64,000 bases of DNA. Origin: AC-32 sp963746155. Its GTDB lineage: Bacteria > Actinomycetota > Thermoleophilia > Gaiellales > Gaiellaceae. Below the pieces are notes generated by a model. The model was not told where the DNA came from, did not search any database, and worked only from the letters and a program-made list of their open reading frames with translations. Location of the stretch: the NCBI GenBank assembly GCA_963746155.1, contig CAVVAB010000008.1:1-64000 (forward strand), read 5' to 3'. Position numbers and translations under genes: made by a program. Shown here in pieces: positions 46,068 to 54,943 of this stretch. Numbering within the stretch: the stretch's first letter is position 1; each line of letters starts with the position of its first letter.

Positions 46068-46408
46068 TGACGAACGAGGAGCTGCAGCGGATCTCGCTCC
46101 AGTTCCAGGAGGTCGTGAACCTGAGCGACCTCGAGCTCGAGGCGTGGCTGCGCACCGACGAGTCGAAGGCCGTGGGCTTCAAGCCCGAAGGCAGCGGCGA
46201 GTCGGTCGGCCACGCCTCGGGCCGTCGCATCGTCCGTCTGCTCCGCACGCGCGGAGAGGGGCTCGACGAGGAGGACTACAGGCACATGCGTACGGTCATC
46301 GGCTACGTGCACCGGCACCTCGCCCAGCGCCCGCGCGGCGATGTCGGCGACACCCGTTGGCGGCACTCGCTGATGAACTGGGGTCACGACCCGCTCAGAG
46401 AGGCGTGA
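46067..46408 (+). CDS. DUF3140 domain protein
   Basis: 113 aa, soluble and charged. VNLSDLELEAWLRTDESKAV, GRRIVRLLRTRGEGLDEEDY, MRTVIGYVHRHLAQRP and DTRWRHSLMNWGHDPL are the usual DUF3140 blocks; the DTRWRHSLMNWGHDP end is highly characteristic. The domain is found in actinobacterial and some plasmid-borne proteins of unknown function, sometimes described as DNA-binding, which I cannot verify. Translationally coupled to the fasciclin gene and followed by a strong hairpin. Confidence 0.82.
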   Translation: MTNEELQRISLQFQEVVNLSDLELEAWLRTDESKAVGFKPEGSGESVGHASGRRIVRLLRTRGEGLDEEDYRHMRTVIGYVHRHLAQRPRGDVGDTRWRHSLMNWGHDPLREA

Positions 46409-46416
46409 CCACGCGT

Positions 46417-46449
46417 GCACGAGGGCCGCGGATCCGACGGCCCTCGTGC
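46417..46449. terminator. Bidirectional terminator hairpin
   Basis: A perfect 12-bp stem, GCACGAGGGCCG / CGGCCCTCGTGC, with a 9-nt loop lies between the convergent DUF3140 gene (ends 46408) and the COG4315-type gene (ends 46462). No T-tract, as is common in high-GC actinobacteria. Confidence 0.7.
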
Positions 46450-46461
46450 CGGGGAGGAGAG

Positions 46462-46971
46462 CTAGTAGCCGTACGAGCGCGGGGTGGAGACCACCGCCGC
46501 GGACTTGCGGCTCTTCGAGACGGCGACCGCATGCCACGTGCCGACGTCCTTGAAGCCGTTGCCCTTGGCGTCGCCGCGCTTGCGGTCGAGGTAGAACGTG
46601 TAAAGCGGGGCGCCGCGGTAGGCGACCTGCATCTTGCCGTCGGGGCGCTTGACCGTTCCGAGCCCGCTCACGCCGCCGGGCTTGACGCCCTTCGGCACGG
46701 TGAGGGGCGTCCAGAACGAGAGGCAGGCCATGTTCGTGCAGATGAAGCGGCCGCGCCGCTCGACGCTGAGGGCGTAGAGCGTGCGCCCGCGGCGGTTGAC
46801 GAGGACCGTCTCCTTCAGAGCCTTGTTGTGCGCGGTGCCGACCACCTTCGTCTGGCCGTTTGAGCCCGAAGAGGACGCGACGGCGATCGCGGCGACGGCT
46901 CCGAGCACCAGCACCGCGACGACGACGGCGCCGTAGCGGATGGTTGTCTTTCGCTTGATGATGACCTCCAA
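46462..46971 (-). CDS. Secreted COG4315-type repeat protein
   Basis: 169 aa, membrane-anchored or secreted. One N-terminal helix (YGAVVVAVLVLGAVAAIAVA) is followed by two copies of the family repeat: KALKETVLVNRRGRTLYALS and DGKMQVAYRGAPLYTFYLDR, each with the LVxxxGRTLYxL / PLYxFxxD pattern. Between them FICTNMACLSFWTPLTVPKG contains the typical C-x4-C-x3-W segment. GFKDVGTWHAVAV closes the second repeat. The start is uncertain: TTG at 46971 is the only standard codon near a GGAGGT site. Function unknown; proposed electron-carrier or surface roles in the literature are not evident here. Confidence 0.82.
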   Translation of the reverse strand: MEVIIKRKTTIRYGAVVVAVLVLGAVAAIAVASSSGSNGQTKVVGTAHNKALKETVLVNRRGRTLYALSVERRGRFICTNMACLSFWTPLTVPKGVKPGGVSGLGTVKRPDGKMQVAYRGAPLYTFYLDRKRGDAKGNGFKDVGTWHAVAVSKSRKSAAVVSTPRSYGY

Positions 46972-47048
46972 TCTCGACGTGGATATGCGTATGGAGGTAC
47001 GGGCAGCGACTCGCCCGCGGATTCGGGCTTAACCGGACCGCAACACGT

Positions 47049-48681
47049 TCAGCCGGCCCGGAACTTCTTGGCCGGTGCGGTGCGGCCCTTGAGCGAGCCG
47101 TTCCCGGGGAACGCAGCGGTCACCTTCCACGACCCGCGCCCGCTGACCGTGAGCGTTGCCGTGTAGCTGCAACCGACGGCGCCGAGCCTCAGGTTCACCC
47201 ACCTGACACGTGCGTAGACGCGCGGGGTCGTGGCCCTGACTCCCACCTGCCCCGCACACGTTGCCGGGTCGGCGGGGAAGCCCGTTAGCTTGCCCGCTGC
47301 CCGGAGCCTGTACGGCCAGCGGCGGTCGCGCCTCGCCTTCAGCGCGAGCGAGAGAGCTGGCTGCACCCGGGTCGCGACGAGCCCGCCGGCGACGACGGGC
47401 TTGACCGACGCAGGAGTCTCGTTGTCACCGATCGTGTCGGTGTTCCCATACCCGAGCTGTCCCTCCAGCCCGTGCCCCCAACAGCGAATCCGGCCATTGT
47501 CGAGCACGGCGCACACATGAACTGGCCCCACGCTGATCGCGACCGCGGGACGGATCAGGTCGACAGGCCCGAATCCGCCCGGGGTCTCGTCGTCGCCGAT
47601 GCTGTTCCGGTTTCCGTAGCCGAGCTCTCCACCGTCGCCGTCGCCCCAGCAGCGGACCGCGCCGCCGTCGAGCAACGCGCACGTGTCGTAACCGCCCGCG
47701 CTGATTGCTAGGGCTCTCCGTCCCGCCCCCAGATCGACGTAGCCCGCCGAGTACGGAGTCTCGTCGTCCCCGATCGAGTCGGTGTTCCCGTAGCCGAGCT
47801 GACCGCGCGCGTCCGAGCCCCAGCAACGCACTCGCGCGTTGTCGAGGAGCGCACACGTGTGATACGCACCAGCGCTGACGGCGACAGCCTTCCGGCCCGC
47901 GCCCAGGTCGACCGGCGCCACCGAGCCAGGAGTCTCGTCGTCGCCCACGTTGCTCGTGGTGCCGTTGCCGAGCTGCCCGTACTGGTTGAAGCCCCAGCAC
48001 CGGACTCTTCCGTTGTCGAGGACTGCGCAGGCGTGAAGATCCCCGGCGCTGATTGCGACGGCCTTGCGACCTGCGCCGAGGTCGATCGGCGCCGACCGAG
48101 CCCGGCGTCTCGTCGTCGCCCACGTCGTTCGTGGCCCCGTGTCCGAGCTCTCCGTCGGCTCCGAAACCCCAGCAACGCACCCTGCCGTTGTCGAGCAGCG
48201 CACAGGTGAACGCGACACCCGCCGTGATGGCGACTGCCTTCCGTCCCGCGCCCAGGTCGACGGGGCCGACCGAGGCCGGAGTCTCGTCGTCGCCGATCGT
48301 CGTCGTGTTCCCGTAGCCGAGCGCGCCGTGCTCGCCGCTGCCCCAGCAGCGGACGGTGCCGTTGTCGAGCAGCGCGCAGGTGTGCTCGTTGCCGGTCGCG
48401 ATCGCGACCGCCTTCCGGCCGGCGCCGATGGCGACCGGACCGACCGAGCCGGGAGTCTCGTCGTCGCCGATCCAGCTCGGGTTCCCGTACCCCAGCGCAC
48501 CGTGCGCTCCGTAGCCCCAGCAGCGCACGGTTCCGTTGGTGAGCACCACACAGGTGTGGGCGCCACCCGCGTCGAGAAAGCCCGCGGGCAGGCGACGAAC
48601 CTTCGACGAGGCCTGCTCCGGGCTCGCGCTCGGAACCACGGCCAGCGCGACGAGGGCGATGAGAAGCGGCGCCCACCTCAT
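47049..48681 (-). CDS. Secreted RCC1-repeat beta-propeller protein A (one frameshift)
   Basis: Extracellular protein of unknown ligand. ATG at 48681 with a signal peptide (APLLIALVALAVVPSASPEQ). Seven repeats of about 58 residues follow, each with TCALLDNGRVRCWG, LGYGN, GDDETP and GPVDLGAGRKAVAI, as in the RCC1 fold; seven copies make one full propeller. A frameshift near 48090 separates repeats 3 and 4. After the repeats, residues about 430-540 form a beta-rich domain (LSLALKARRDRRWPYRL, TCAGQVGVRA, CSYTATLTVSGRGSWKVTAA). Two Cys per blade could form disulfides outside the cell. A paralogue lies at 49410-51062. Confidence 0.85.
47430..48555 (-). repeat. Seven tandem RCC1 repeats, about 174 bp each (protein A)
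   Basis: Each unit encodes one blade with the sequence HTCxLLDNGxVRCWG, GxLGYGN, IGDDETP and GPVDLGAGRKAVAISAG. DNA similarity between units is high because the motif codons are reused, which also makes the region prone to assembly slips. Confidence 0.75.
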
Positions 48682-48728
48682 CTCGTGCTCGACGGTAGCA
48701 CTCTTAGGTGGCGCTTACGCCCGTCGGC

Positions 48729-48734
48729 TACCGT
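48729..48734 (+). promoter_or_regulatory. -10 element of the dioxygenase leaderless promoter
   Basis: TACCGT ends 7 nt before the GTG at 48742. A mirrored TACCGT (reverse of 48692-48697) precedes the divergent RCC1 gene A by 10 nt, so the 60-bp gap holds two back-to-back promoters. Confidence 0.45.
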
Positions 48735-48741
48735 CGGGCGC

Positions 48742-49423
48742 GTGAACGGCCAGAGACTCACCCGCCGCGGCTCGATCGTCAGGTTCGGCGGCCTCCTGCT
48801 CGGCTTGCTCGGCTGGAAGGCCGCGAGCTCCGAGGGCGCAGGCCCGGCCGCGGTCGCGTCCGGCGCGGTCTCGTGCGTGCTCACGCCCGAGCAGACCGAG
48901 GGGCCGTACTACATCGCCGGCGAGAAGCTCCGCCGCAACATCACCGAGGGCCGGCCGGGGGTGCCGCTGCTCCTGCGCCTGCGCGTCGTCGACGCGTCGA
49001 CCTGCAGGCCGATCAAGGGCGCCGCGGTCGACATCTGGCACGCGGACGCGCTGCGGCGTCTACTCGGGCTTCGGCGCCGGCGCGCGCAGCCGCACGTTCA
49101 TGCGCGGGATCCAGCGGACCGACAAGACCGGGCTCGCCCGCTTCCGCAGCGTCTACCCGGGCTGGTACCAGGGCCGCACGGTGCACATCCACGTCAAGGT
49201 GCACGTCGCCGGGAACGTCGTCCACACGGGCCAGCTCTACTTCCCGGACTCGCTCACCGACAGGGTCTTCCGGCGCAAGCCATACAGCCGACGGGGGAAG
49301 CGGACGACGCGCAACGCGAACGACTTCGTCTTCGCCCAGGGCGGTCGCCAGTCGATGCTCCGCCTGCGCAAGGCCGGCAGCGCCTACGTCGCCGGCATCA
49401 CGATGGGCGTCAGCCGGCTCTGA
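48742..49423 (+). CDS. Secreted intradiol ring-cleavage dioxygenase-like protein (one frameshift)
   Basis: Resembles the catechol/protocatechuate dioxygenase C-terminal fold. GTG at 48742, then a probable Tat- or Sec-type signal (LTRRGSIVRFGGLLLGLLGW). CVLTPEQTEGPYYIAGEKLR contains the conserved TEGPYY motif with a Tyr iron ligand. PLLLRLRVVDASTCRPIKGA AVDIWHADA is the core. A +1 indel near 49055 separates it from SGFGAGARSRTFMRG, GLARFRSVYPGWYQGRTVHI HVKVH (Tyr and the two His ligands) and GQLYFPDSLTDRVFRR. Joined length is about 227 aa. Secreted members of this family are widespread in actinobacteria, with substrates unknown. The 3' end overlaps RCC1 gene B by 14 bp. Confidence 0.85.
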
Positions 49424-51062
49424 AGATGCGCGGGGTAGCCGTGCGCGGGTTCAGGGACCCGTTGCCGGTGAAGGTCGCGGTGACCTTCCACTTCCCCTTC
49501 TTCTTCACCCGCAGCGACTTCGTGTAGCTGCAGTTGCCCGGCGCGAAGGCGAGCGTCGCCTTTGCCGAGACCGACCGCTTGCCGAGCCTGGCCTTCACCG
49601 TCACCTGGCCGGCACAGATCGAGCGGTCGGACAGGAACCCGGTCAGCCGGCCGGACGCGGCGAGGCGATACGGCGTCTTCCGGTCTCGCTTGGGCTTCAG
49701 CGTCATCGACAGGACCGGCTGCAGCTTGATCGCCAGGAGCCCGCCCGGGTTGACCGGGCTCGCGGAGCCGGGGCTCTCGTTGTCGCCGATGTCGTTGATG
49801 TTCCCGTAGCCGAGCTGGCCGCTGGCACCGAGGCCCCAGCAGCGGATCTGTCCGGTGGCGAGCAGGACGCACGTGTGCGACCCGCCGGCCGAGATTGCGA
49901 TCGCGGAGCCGCCGACGTCCACGGGCACGATCGTCCCGGGAGTCTCGTTGTCGCCGATGTCGTTCAGGTTCCCGTAGCCGAGCCGTCCGTCGGCGCCCGA
50001 GCCCCAGCAGCGAACCTGGCCGTTGTCGAGGGCCGCGCACGTGTGTGCGGCGCCCGTGCTGATCGCGACCGCCGTCCGGCCCGCGCCCAGGTCGACCGGG
50101 CCGAAGCCGCCGGGCGTCTCGTTGTCGCCGATCGTGGTCGTGTTTCCGTACCCGAGGCGGCCCAGAGTTCCGAGGCCCCAGCAGCGGACGGTGCCGTTGT
50201 CGAGCAGCGCGCAGGTCTGCGAGCCGCCGGCCGAGATCGCGACGGCGGTCCTTCCGGGGCCGAGATCGACCGGGCCGAAGCCGCCGGGCGTCTCGTTGTC
50301 GCCGATGTCGTTGACGTTGCCGTAGCCGAGCCGCCCGTTCGCGCCGTTCCCCCAGCAGCGAACCTGGTGCGTATCGAGCAGCGCACAGGTGTGGGAGCCT
50401 CCCGCGCTGATTGCGATCGCGATGCGGCCGAAGCCGAGGTCGACGGGGCCGGCGGTCCCGGGAGTCTCGTTGTCGCCGATCGAGTTCGTGTTCCCGTAGC
50501 CGAGACGGCCGTCGGCGCCGTTGCCCCAGCAGCGCACCTGCCCGGTGTCCAGCAGCGCGCAGGTGTGCGCGTTCCCGGCCGTGATGGCGACCGCCGTGCG
50601 GCCCGCGCCGAGGTCGACAGGCCCCGCGGTAGCCGGAGACTCGTTGTCGCCGACGTCGTTGACGTTGCCGTAGCCGAGCCGCCCGTTCGCTCCCGAGCCC
50701 CAGCAGCGCACCTGTCCGGTGTCAAGCAGCACGCAGGTGTGCGCGTTGCCCGCCGCGATCGCGATCGCCTTTCGGCCGGCGCCGATGTCGACCGCCACGA
50801 CCGAGGACGGCAGCTCGGTGTCGCCGATCGAGTTCAGGTTTCCGTAGCCGAGACGCCCGTTCGCACCGTTCCCCCAGCAGCGCACCTGACCCGTGCTGAT
50901 CACCGCGCACGTGAAGTCGCCGCCGGTGTCGAGGAACCCGGAAGGCAGGCGGCGGAGCTGCGAGCTCGACTGCTCCGGATTCGCGCTCGGAACGACCGTG
51001 AGCGCGAGGAGCGTGATCAGGACGGCGGCGCCTGCCCAGCCCTTGCGGACACCAAGCTTCAT
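49410..51062 (-). CDS. Secreted RCC1-repeat beta-propeller protein B
   Basis: Intact 550-aa paralogue of protein A. ATG at 51062; signal peptide with AAVLITLLALTVVPSANPEQ. Residues about 48-455 are seven repeats of 58 residues (HTCALLDTGQVRCWGNGA, GRLGYGN, IGDNETP, GPVDLGAGRTAVAI), enough for a closed seven-bladed propeller with a Cys pair in each blade. Residues about 456-550 are a beta-rich domain shared with protein A (LSMTLKPKRDRKTPYRLAAS, SICAGQVTVKA, NCSYTKSLRVKKKGKWKVTA, TGNGSLNPRT), resembling bacterial Ig-like modules. Function unknown; a surface-binding role is inferred from export. Confidence 0.9.
   Translation of the reverse strand: MKLGVRKGWAGAAVLITLLALTVVPSANPEQSSSQLRRLPSGFLDTGGDFTCAVISTGQVRCWGNGANGRLGYGNLNSIGDTELPSSVVAVDIGAGRKAIAIAAGNAHTCVLLDTGQVRCWGSGANGRLGYGNVNDVGDNESPATAGPVDLGAGRTAVAITAGNAHTCALLDTGQVRCWGNGADGRLGYGNTNSIGDNETPGTAGPVDLGFGRIAIAISAGGSHTCALLDTHQVRCWGNGANGRLGYGNVNDIGDNETPGGFGPVDLGPGRTAVAISAGGSQTCALLDNGTVRCWGLGTLGRLGYGNTTTIGDNETPGGFGPVDLGAGRTAVAISTGAAHTCAALDNGQVRCWGSGADGRLGYGNLNDIGDNETPGTIVPVDVGGSAIAISAGGSHTCVLLATGQIRCWGLGASGQLGYGNINDIGDNESPGSASPVNPGGLLAIKLQPVLSMTLKPKRDRKTPYRLAASGRLTGFLSDRSICAGQVTVKARLGKRSVSAKATLAFAPGNCSYTKSLRVKKKGKWKVTATFTGNGSLNPRTATPRIFRAG
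49700..50915 (-). repeat. Seven tandem RCC1 repeats, 174 bp each (protein B)
   Basis: Consecutive units are exactly 58 codons apart where checked (repeats 3 to 5), with near-identical TCALLDxxxVRCWGxGAxGR and LGYGNxNxIGDNETPG segments. The regularity suggests recent expansion or ongoing homogenisation. Confidence 0.8.
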
Positions 51063-51129
51063 GTGCCAAACGACGCTAGCAACGCACCCGGACGAGCCCG
51101 GAGGAGGCTCTCCTCTCGGTCACTCGCCC

Positions 51130-51135
51130 TAGACT
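51130..51135 (+). promoter_or_regulatory. -10 element of a leaderless promoter
   Basis: TAGACT ends 6 nt before the ATG at 51142. The 79-bp gap also holds the promoter of the divergent RCC1 gene B. Confidence 0.45.
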
Positions 51136-51141
51136 CGCACC

Positions 51142-54100
51142 ATGCTGGTCTGCCCGAGCTGCGGAGCCGAGAATCGGCAGGGCGCCAGGTTCTGCGACTC
51201 CTGCGGCGCGCAGCTTCCCGAGCAGGGAGTCGTCCGCGAGACGCGCAAGGTCGTGACCGTCCTCTTCTGCGACGTGACCGGCTCGACCGCGCTCGGCGAG
51301 CGGATCGACCCGGAGAGCCTGCGTCGAGTCATGGCTCGCTACTTCGAGACGGCGAAGGTGATCGTCGAGCGCCACGGCGGGACCGTGGAGAAGTTCATCG
51401 GCGACGCAGTCATGGCCGTCTTCGGCGTCCCGGTCGTGCACGAGGACGACGCGCTCAGGGCAGTCCGGGCCGCCGACGAGCTGCGCGGCGCCCTCGGCGA
51501 GCTGAACGAGGAGCTCGAGCGCAACTACGGCACGCGCCTCGAGCTGCGCATGGGCGTCAACACCGGCGAGGTCGTCACCGGCACCGAGGAGCGGCTGGCG
51601 ACGGGGGACGCGGTCAACGTGGCCGCGCGCCTCGAGCAGGCAGCGCCGCCTGGCGAGGTGCTCATGGGTGAGGAGACTCAAGGGCTCGTGCAGGAAGCGG
51701 TCGACTCGGAGCCGGTCGAGCCGATCCCGGCGAAAGGGAAGGCGGAGCCGCTCCGGGCCTACCGCCTGGTGTCCGTGCAGGAGGCGCCCGGCCGCCGCCA
51801 CGAGGCGTCGATGGTGGGGCGGGAGCGCCAGCGAGACGCCCTCGAGAACGCGTTTGCCACCGTCGTCGACGGGCGCTCGTGCCACCTGTTCACCATCCTC
51901 GGCGCCGCGGGTGTCGGCAAGTCGCGGCTGGCCGAGGAGTTCCTGCGCACGCTCGAGAGCCCGACGGTCGTGCGCGGCCGCTGCCTCTCGTACGGCGAGG
52001 GGATCACCTACTGGCCGGTGACGGAGGTCCTGAAGCGGCTGCTGGGCGAGTCCGTCGAGACGGAGCCCGCGCTCGCCTCGATCCTCGGCGACGACTCCGC
52101 CGCCAGCTCTCCCACCGAGATCGCGTGGGCATTTCGCAAGCTGCTCGAGTCGCGGGCCGCCGAGCGCCCGCTCGTGGTCGTCTTCGACGACGTCCACTGG
52201 GGCGAGCCGGCGTTCCTCGATCTCATCGAGCACGTTGCCGACCTGAGCCGCGGCGCTCCGATCCTGGTCCTCTGCATGGCGCGGCCGGAGCTGCTCGACC
52301 TGCGGCCGACCTGGGGCGGCGGCAAGCTCAACGCGACGAACGTACAGCTCGAGCCGCTCGGGCCGGAGGAGGCCGAGCGGTTGATAGCCGAGCTCGACGA
52401 GCGCATCGACCCCGAGCTGCGCGGGCGGATCCTCGAGGCGGCTGGAGGCAACCCGCTCTTCGTCGAGGAGATGGTCGCGATGGCCGAGGACGGCGGCGAG
52501 ATCGTCGTACCGCCGACGATCCAGGCGCTTCTGGCCGCTCGGCTCGACCAGCTCGAGCCGGCCGAGCGCGGCGTGCTCGAGCGCGGCGCGATCGAGGGAC
52601 TCGTCTTCCACAGGGGCGCGGTCGCGGCGCTCGGGCCGGAGGAGGCGACGGTCGACGGCCGTCTGATCACGCTGGTCCGGAAGGACCTCGTGCGCCCCGA
52701 GCCGACGGTGTTCGCCGACGAAGAGGCGTATCGCTTCAGGCACCTGCTGATCCGCGACACCGCCTACGAGGCTCTGCCGAAGGCCGTCCGGGCCGAGCTC
52801 CATGACCGCTTCGCCACCTGGCTCGAGGAGCACGGCGCCGCTCTCGTCGAGCTGGACGAGATCATCGGCTACCACCTCGAGCAGGCGTATCGCTATCGCG
52901 CGGAGCTCGGGCCGCTGGACGACGTGGCCGACGCGATCGCCGCACGGGGGGCGGCGCGCCTCGTGCGAAGTGCAGAGCGTGCCCGCGAGCGCGGCGACGT
53001 CCACGCGACCAGAGGGTTGCTCGGCCGGGCGCTGGAGTTGCTTCCGCCCGACGATCCGATGCGCCGGTTGGCGCAGCTCGACCTGGCCGTCATCCTCGCC
53101 GATCTCGGCGACTTCCCGGGCGCCGCGAGCCAGCGTGAGGAGGCGGCTGCCGCGGCGCGTGCGTCCCGCGACGAGCGGCTCCTGGCACGGTGCGAGCTCG
53201 CCCGGATCGAGGCCGAGGTGCAGGCCGACCCGACGGGGACGATGCAGGGAGCACTCGCGTCTACGCAGGAACAGCTCGCAGTGCTCGAGCGGCTCGGAGA
53301 CGAGGAGGGCGCAGTGTGGTCGCTGCGCATGCTCGCCACCTTCACGGCCTGGCTCGGGAAGACGGACGAGGCGCTGCACCTCAACCAACAGGCGCTCGAC
53401 CGATCGGAGGGGGTCAGTCCGTGGCTGGTGAGCGACGTGCGGACCTGGATTCTCTGGCAGACCTGGTGGGGCCCCACGCCGATCGACGAAGGCCTCCGTC
53501 GCTGCGACGAGGTCATCGCGAGCTCCGTGTCGAAGCGCCTCGAGGCGATTGCGCACATCATCCGTGGCGCGCTCATGGGGGCTGCAGGGCGCCTCGCCGA
53601 AGGGCGTGCAGAGTTGGCGCTGGGCCGCGAGCTGTTGCTCGATCTGAACGACATGATCTGGTGGGCGGGGACATCCATGGTCGTGGGCGAGATGGAGCTG
53701 TCCACGGGAGATCCTGCGATTGCCTATGAGACGCTCACGGAAGGACAGGAGGAGCTGGCCCGTAGCTCGGAGACCGGCTATCTCGCGACGATCGTCGGCT
53801 ACCGCGCCCAGTCCGCCCTCGATTTGGGGCGTGACGACGAGGCGCTTCAGCTCGCTGCCGAGTCCTCGGGCTATGCCCAGGCGGACGACTTCGAGCCCCA
53901 CGCGCGGAGCCGGCTCGTGCGTGCGCGCGTGGCGGCGCGACGAGGCGATTTCGGGTCCGCCGAGAAGCTCATGCGCGAGGCTGCCGAGATCATCGAGTCG
54001 ACCGATTACTTCATCGTCCACTGTGACCTCTGGTTGGCGGAGGCCGAGGTGGAGCGGCTGGCGGGGAGGCCCGATCTCGAACGGGAAGCTCTCGAGAAGG

Positions 54101-54177
54101 TCGTTGCTCTGACCGAGGCAAAGGGTGCTCTCGGTGCCGCGTCCCGCGCGAAGGAGCGGCTCGGCGAACTCGCCTAG
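51142..54177 (+). CDS. Zinc-ribbon / class III nucleotidyl cyclase / AAA ATPase / TPR signalling protein
   Basis: Large intact multidomain protein (1011 aa). Residues 1-28: zinc ribbon CPSCGAENRQGARFCDSCGA. About 37-220: class III cyclase with VTVLFCDVTGSTALGERI and EKFIGDAVMAVFG (the two metal-binding Asp), TGDAVNVAARLEQAAPPGE (N and R transition-state residues). The K (EKF) and D (GDAVN) specificity residues suggest adenylate rather than guanylate cyclase. About 226-560: AAA/STAND ATPase with Walker A LGAAGVGKSRLAEEFL and Walker B PLVVVFDDVHWGEPAFL. The remainder is TPR-like helical repeats. Such proteins are abundant in actinobacteria; the trigger is unknown. Leaderless promoter, monocistronic or leading DUF2277. 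Confidence 0.92.
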   Translation: MLVCPSCGAENRQGARFCDSCGAQLPEQGVVRETRKVVTVLFCDVTGSTALGERIDPESLRRVMARYFETAKVIVERHGGTVEKFIGDAVMAVFGVPVVHEDDALRAVRAADELRGALGELNEELERNYGTRLELRMGVNTGEVVTGTEERLATGDAVNVAARLEQAAPPGEVLMGEETQGLVQEAVDSEPVEPIPAKGKAEPLRAYRLVSVQEAPGRRHEASMVGRERQRDALENAFATVVDGRSCHLFTILGAAGVGKSRLAEEFLRTLESPTVVRGRCLSYGEGITYWPVTEVLKRLLGESVETEPALASILGDDSAASSPTEIAWAFRKLLESRAAERPLVVVFDDVHWGEPAFLDLIEHVADLSRGAPILVLCMARPELLDLRPTWGGGKLNATNVQLEPLGPEEAERLIAELDERIDPELRGRILEAAGGNPLFVEEMVAMAEDGGEIVVPPTIQALLAARLDQLEPAERGVLERGAIEGLVFHRGAVAALGPEEATVDGRLITLVRKDLVRPEPTVFADEEAYRFRHLLIRDTAYEALPKAVRAELHDRFATWLEEHGAALVELDEIIGYHLEQAYRYRAELGPLDDVADAIAARGAARLVRSAERARERGDVHATRGLLGRALELLPPDDPMRRLAQLDLAVILADLGDFPGAASQREEAAAAARASRDERLLARCELARIEAEVQADPTGTMQGALASTQEQLAVLERLGDEEGAVWSLRMLATFTAWLGKTDEALHLNQQALDRSEGVSPWLVSDVRTWILWQTWWGPTPIDEGLRRCDEVIASSVSKRLEAIAHIIRGALMGAAGRLAEGRAELALGRELLLDLNDMIWWAGTSMVVGEMELSTGDPAIAYETLTEGQEELARSSETGYLATIVGYRAQSALDLGRDDEALQLAAESSGYAQADDFEPHARSRLVRARVAARRGDFGSAEKLMREAAEIIESTDYFIVHCDLWLAEAEVERLAGRPDLEREALEKVVALTEAKGALGAASRAKERLGELA

Positions 54178-54180
54178 GAT
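54175..54180 (+). promoter_or_regulatory. -10 element of a leaderless promoter
   Basis: TAGGAT overlaps the stop of the cyclase gene (54175-54177) and ends 6 nt before the ATG at 54187. Confidence 0.45.
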
Positions 54181-54186
54181 GCAGCC

Positions 54187-54462
54187 ATGTGCCGAAACAT
54201 CCACACGCTGTACAACTACGAGCCGCCTGCGACCGAGGAAGAGGTCCGGGCGTCCGCCCTCCAGTACGTGCGCAAGATCAGCGGCTTCACGAAGCCCTCG
54301 CGCGCGAACGAGGAGGCGTTCGACCGGGCCGTCGACGAGGTCACGGCGGTCTCGCAGGCCCTGCTCGACCGGCTCGTGACCAACGCGGCTCCCAGGAACC
54401 GCGAGGTCGAGGCGGAGCGCAAGCGGGCCCTCGCGGCCAAGCGGTTCGCCACCGCCGGCTAG
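54187..54462 (+). CDS. DUF2277 family protein
   Basis: 91 aa. MCRNIHTLYNYEPPATEEEV, RASALQYVRKISGFTKPSRA and NEEAFDRAVDEVTAVSQALL are the complete family signature, including the invariant MCRNI start, so the ATG at 54187 is certain. Predicted helical and cytoplasmic, with basic residues in the last third (ERKRALAAKRFATAG). Function unknown; conserved across actinobacteria and some proteobacteria. Confidence 0.93.
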   Translation: MCRNIHTLYNYEPPATEEEVRASALQYVRKISGFTKPSRANEEAFDRAVDEVTAVSQALLDRLVTNAAPRNREVEAERKRALAAKRFATAG

Positions 54463-54548
54463 CGGTCGATGAGTTCCGGGCGCTGCCCAGGTCTAAACCG
54501 GTACGTTCAAAGACGAGCGCCGGAGAGCCCGGCGCGGGAAGGAGCGAG

Positions 54549-54905
54549 ATGGGACAGCCAGTAGTCCACTTCGAGGTCGTCGGCAAGGACGGCGACAAGC
54601 TCCAGAAGTACTACTCCGAGCTCTTCGAGTGGGAGATCAAGTCGGACAACCCGATGAACTACGGGATGGTCGAGAAGCAAGGCGACGCCGGGATCGGTGG
54701 AGGCGTCGGCGGGGGGCCGGACGGGTACGAGGGCCACGTCACCTTCTACGTAGCCGTGCCGGACGTCGAGGCGTCTCTCGCGAAGGCCGAGAGCCTCGGC
54801 GGCACCAGGGTGATGGGCCCTGAGAAGGTCATGGACATGGTCGAGCTCGGCCTGTTCAAGGATCCCGAGGGCCACGTGATCGGCGTCGTCAAGGACGATA
54901 CCTAG
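54549..54905 (+). CDS. VOC (glyoxalase/bleomycin-resistance) family protein
   Basis: 118 aa, one paired beta-alpha-beta-beta-beta unit set. VVHFEVVGKDGDKLQKYYSE LFEWEI is the usual start, HVTFYVAVPDVEASLAKAES LGG the second half, and GLFKDPEGHVIGVVKDD the end with the conserved Glu. His at the first strand and Glu near the C-terminus are the normal metal positions. A GGAAGGAGCGAG ribosome site precedes the ATG. Related to the proteins often annotated as CFP30B-like glyoxalases; substrate unknown. Confidence 0.9.
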   Translation: MGQPVVHFEVVGKDGDKLQKYYSELFEWEIKSDNPMNYGMVEKQGDAGIGGGVGGGPDGYEGHVTFYVAVPDVEASLAKAESLGGTRVMGPEKVMDMVELGLFKDPEGHVIGVVKDDT

Positions 54906-54943
54906 CGCAACGCGCTGGCGGCCGGCGGTGGCACAGTGACCCT

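Noticed and set aside
47430..50915. CRISPR-like periodic repeats
   Set aside because: The 174-bp periodicity is coding (RCC1 blades), continuous, and has no unique spacers. No CRISPR array was found anywhere in the window.
51076..54204. Open frame of 1042 codons on the reverse strand
   Set aside because: It is the antisense shadow of the cyclase/AAA/TPR gene. Its protein is biased to L, R, V and H with no domain, as expected for antisense of high-GC codons.
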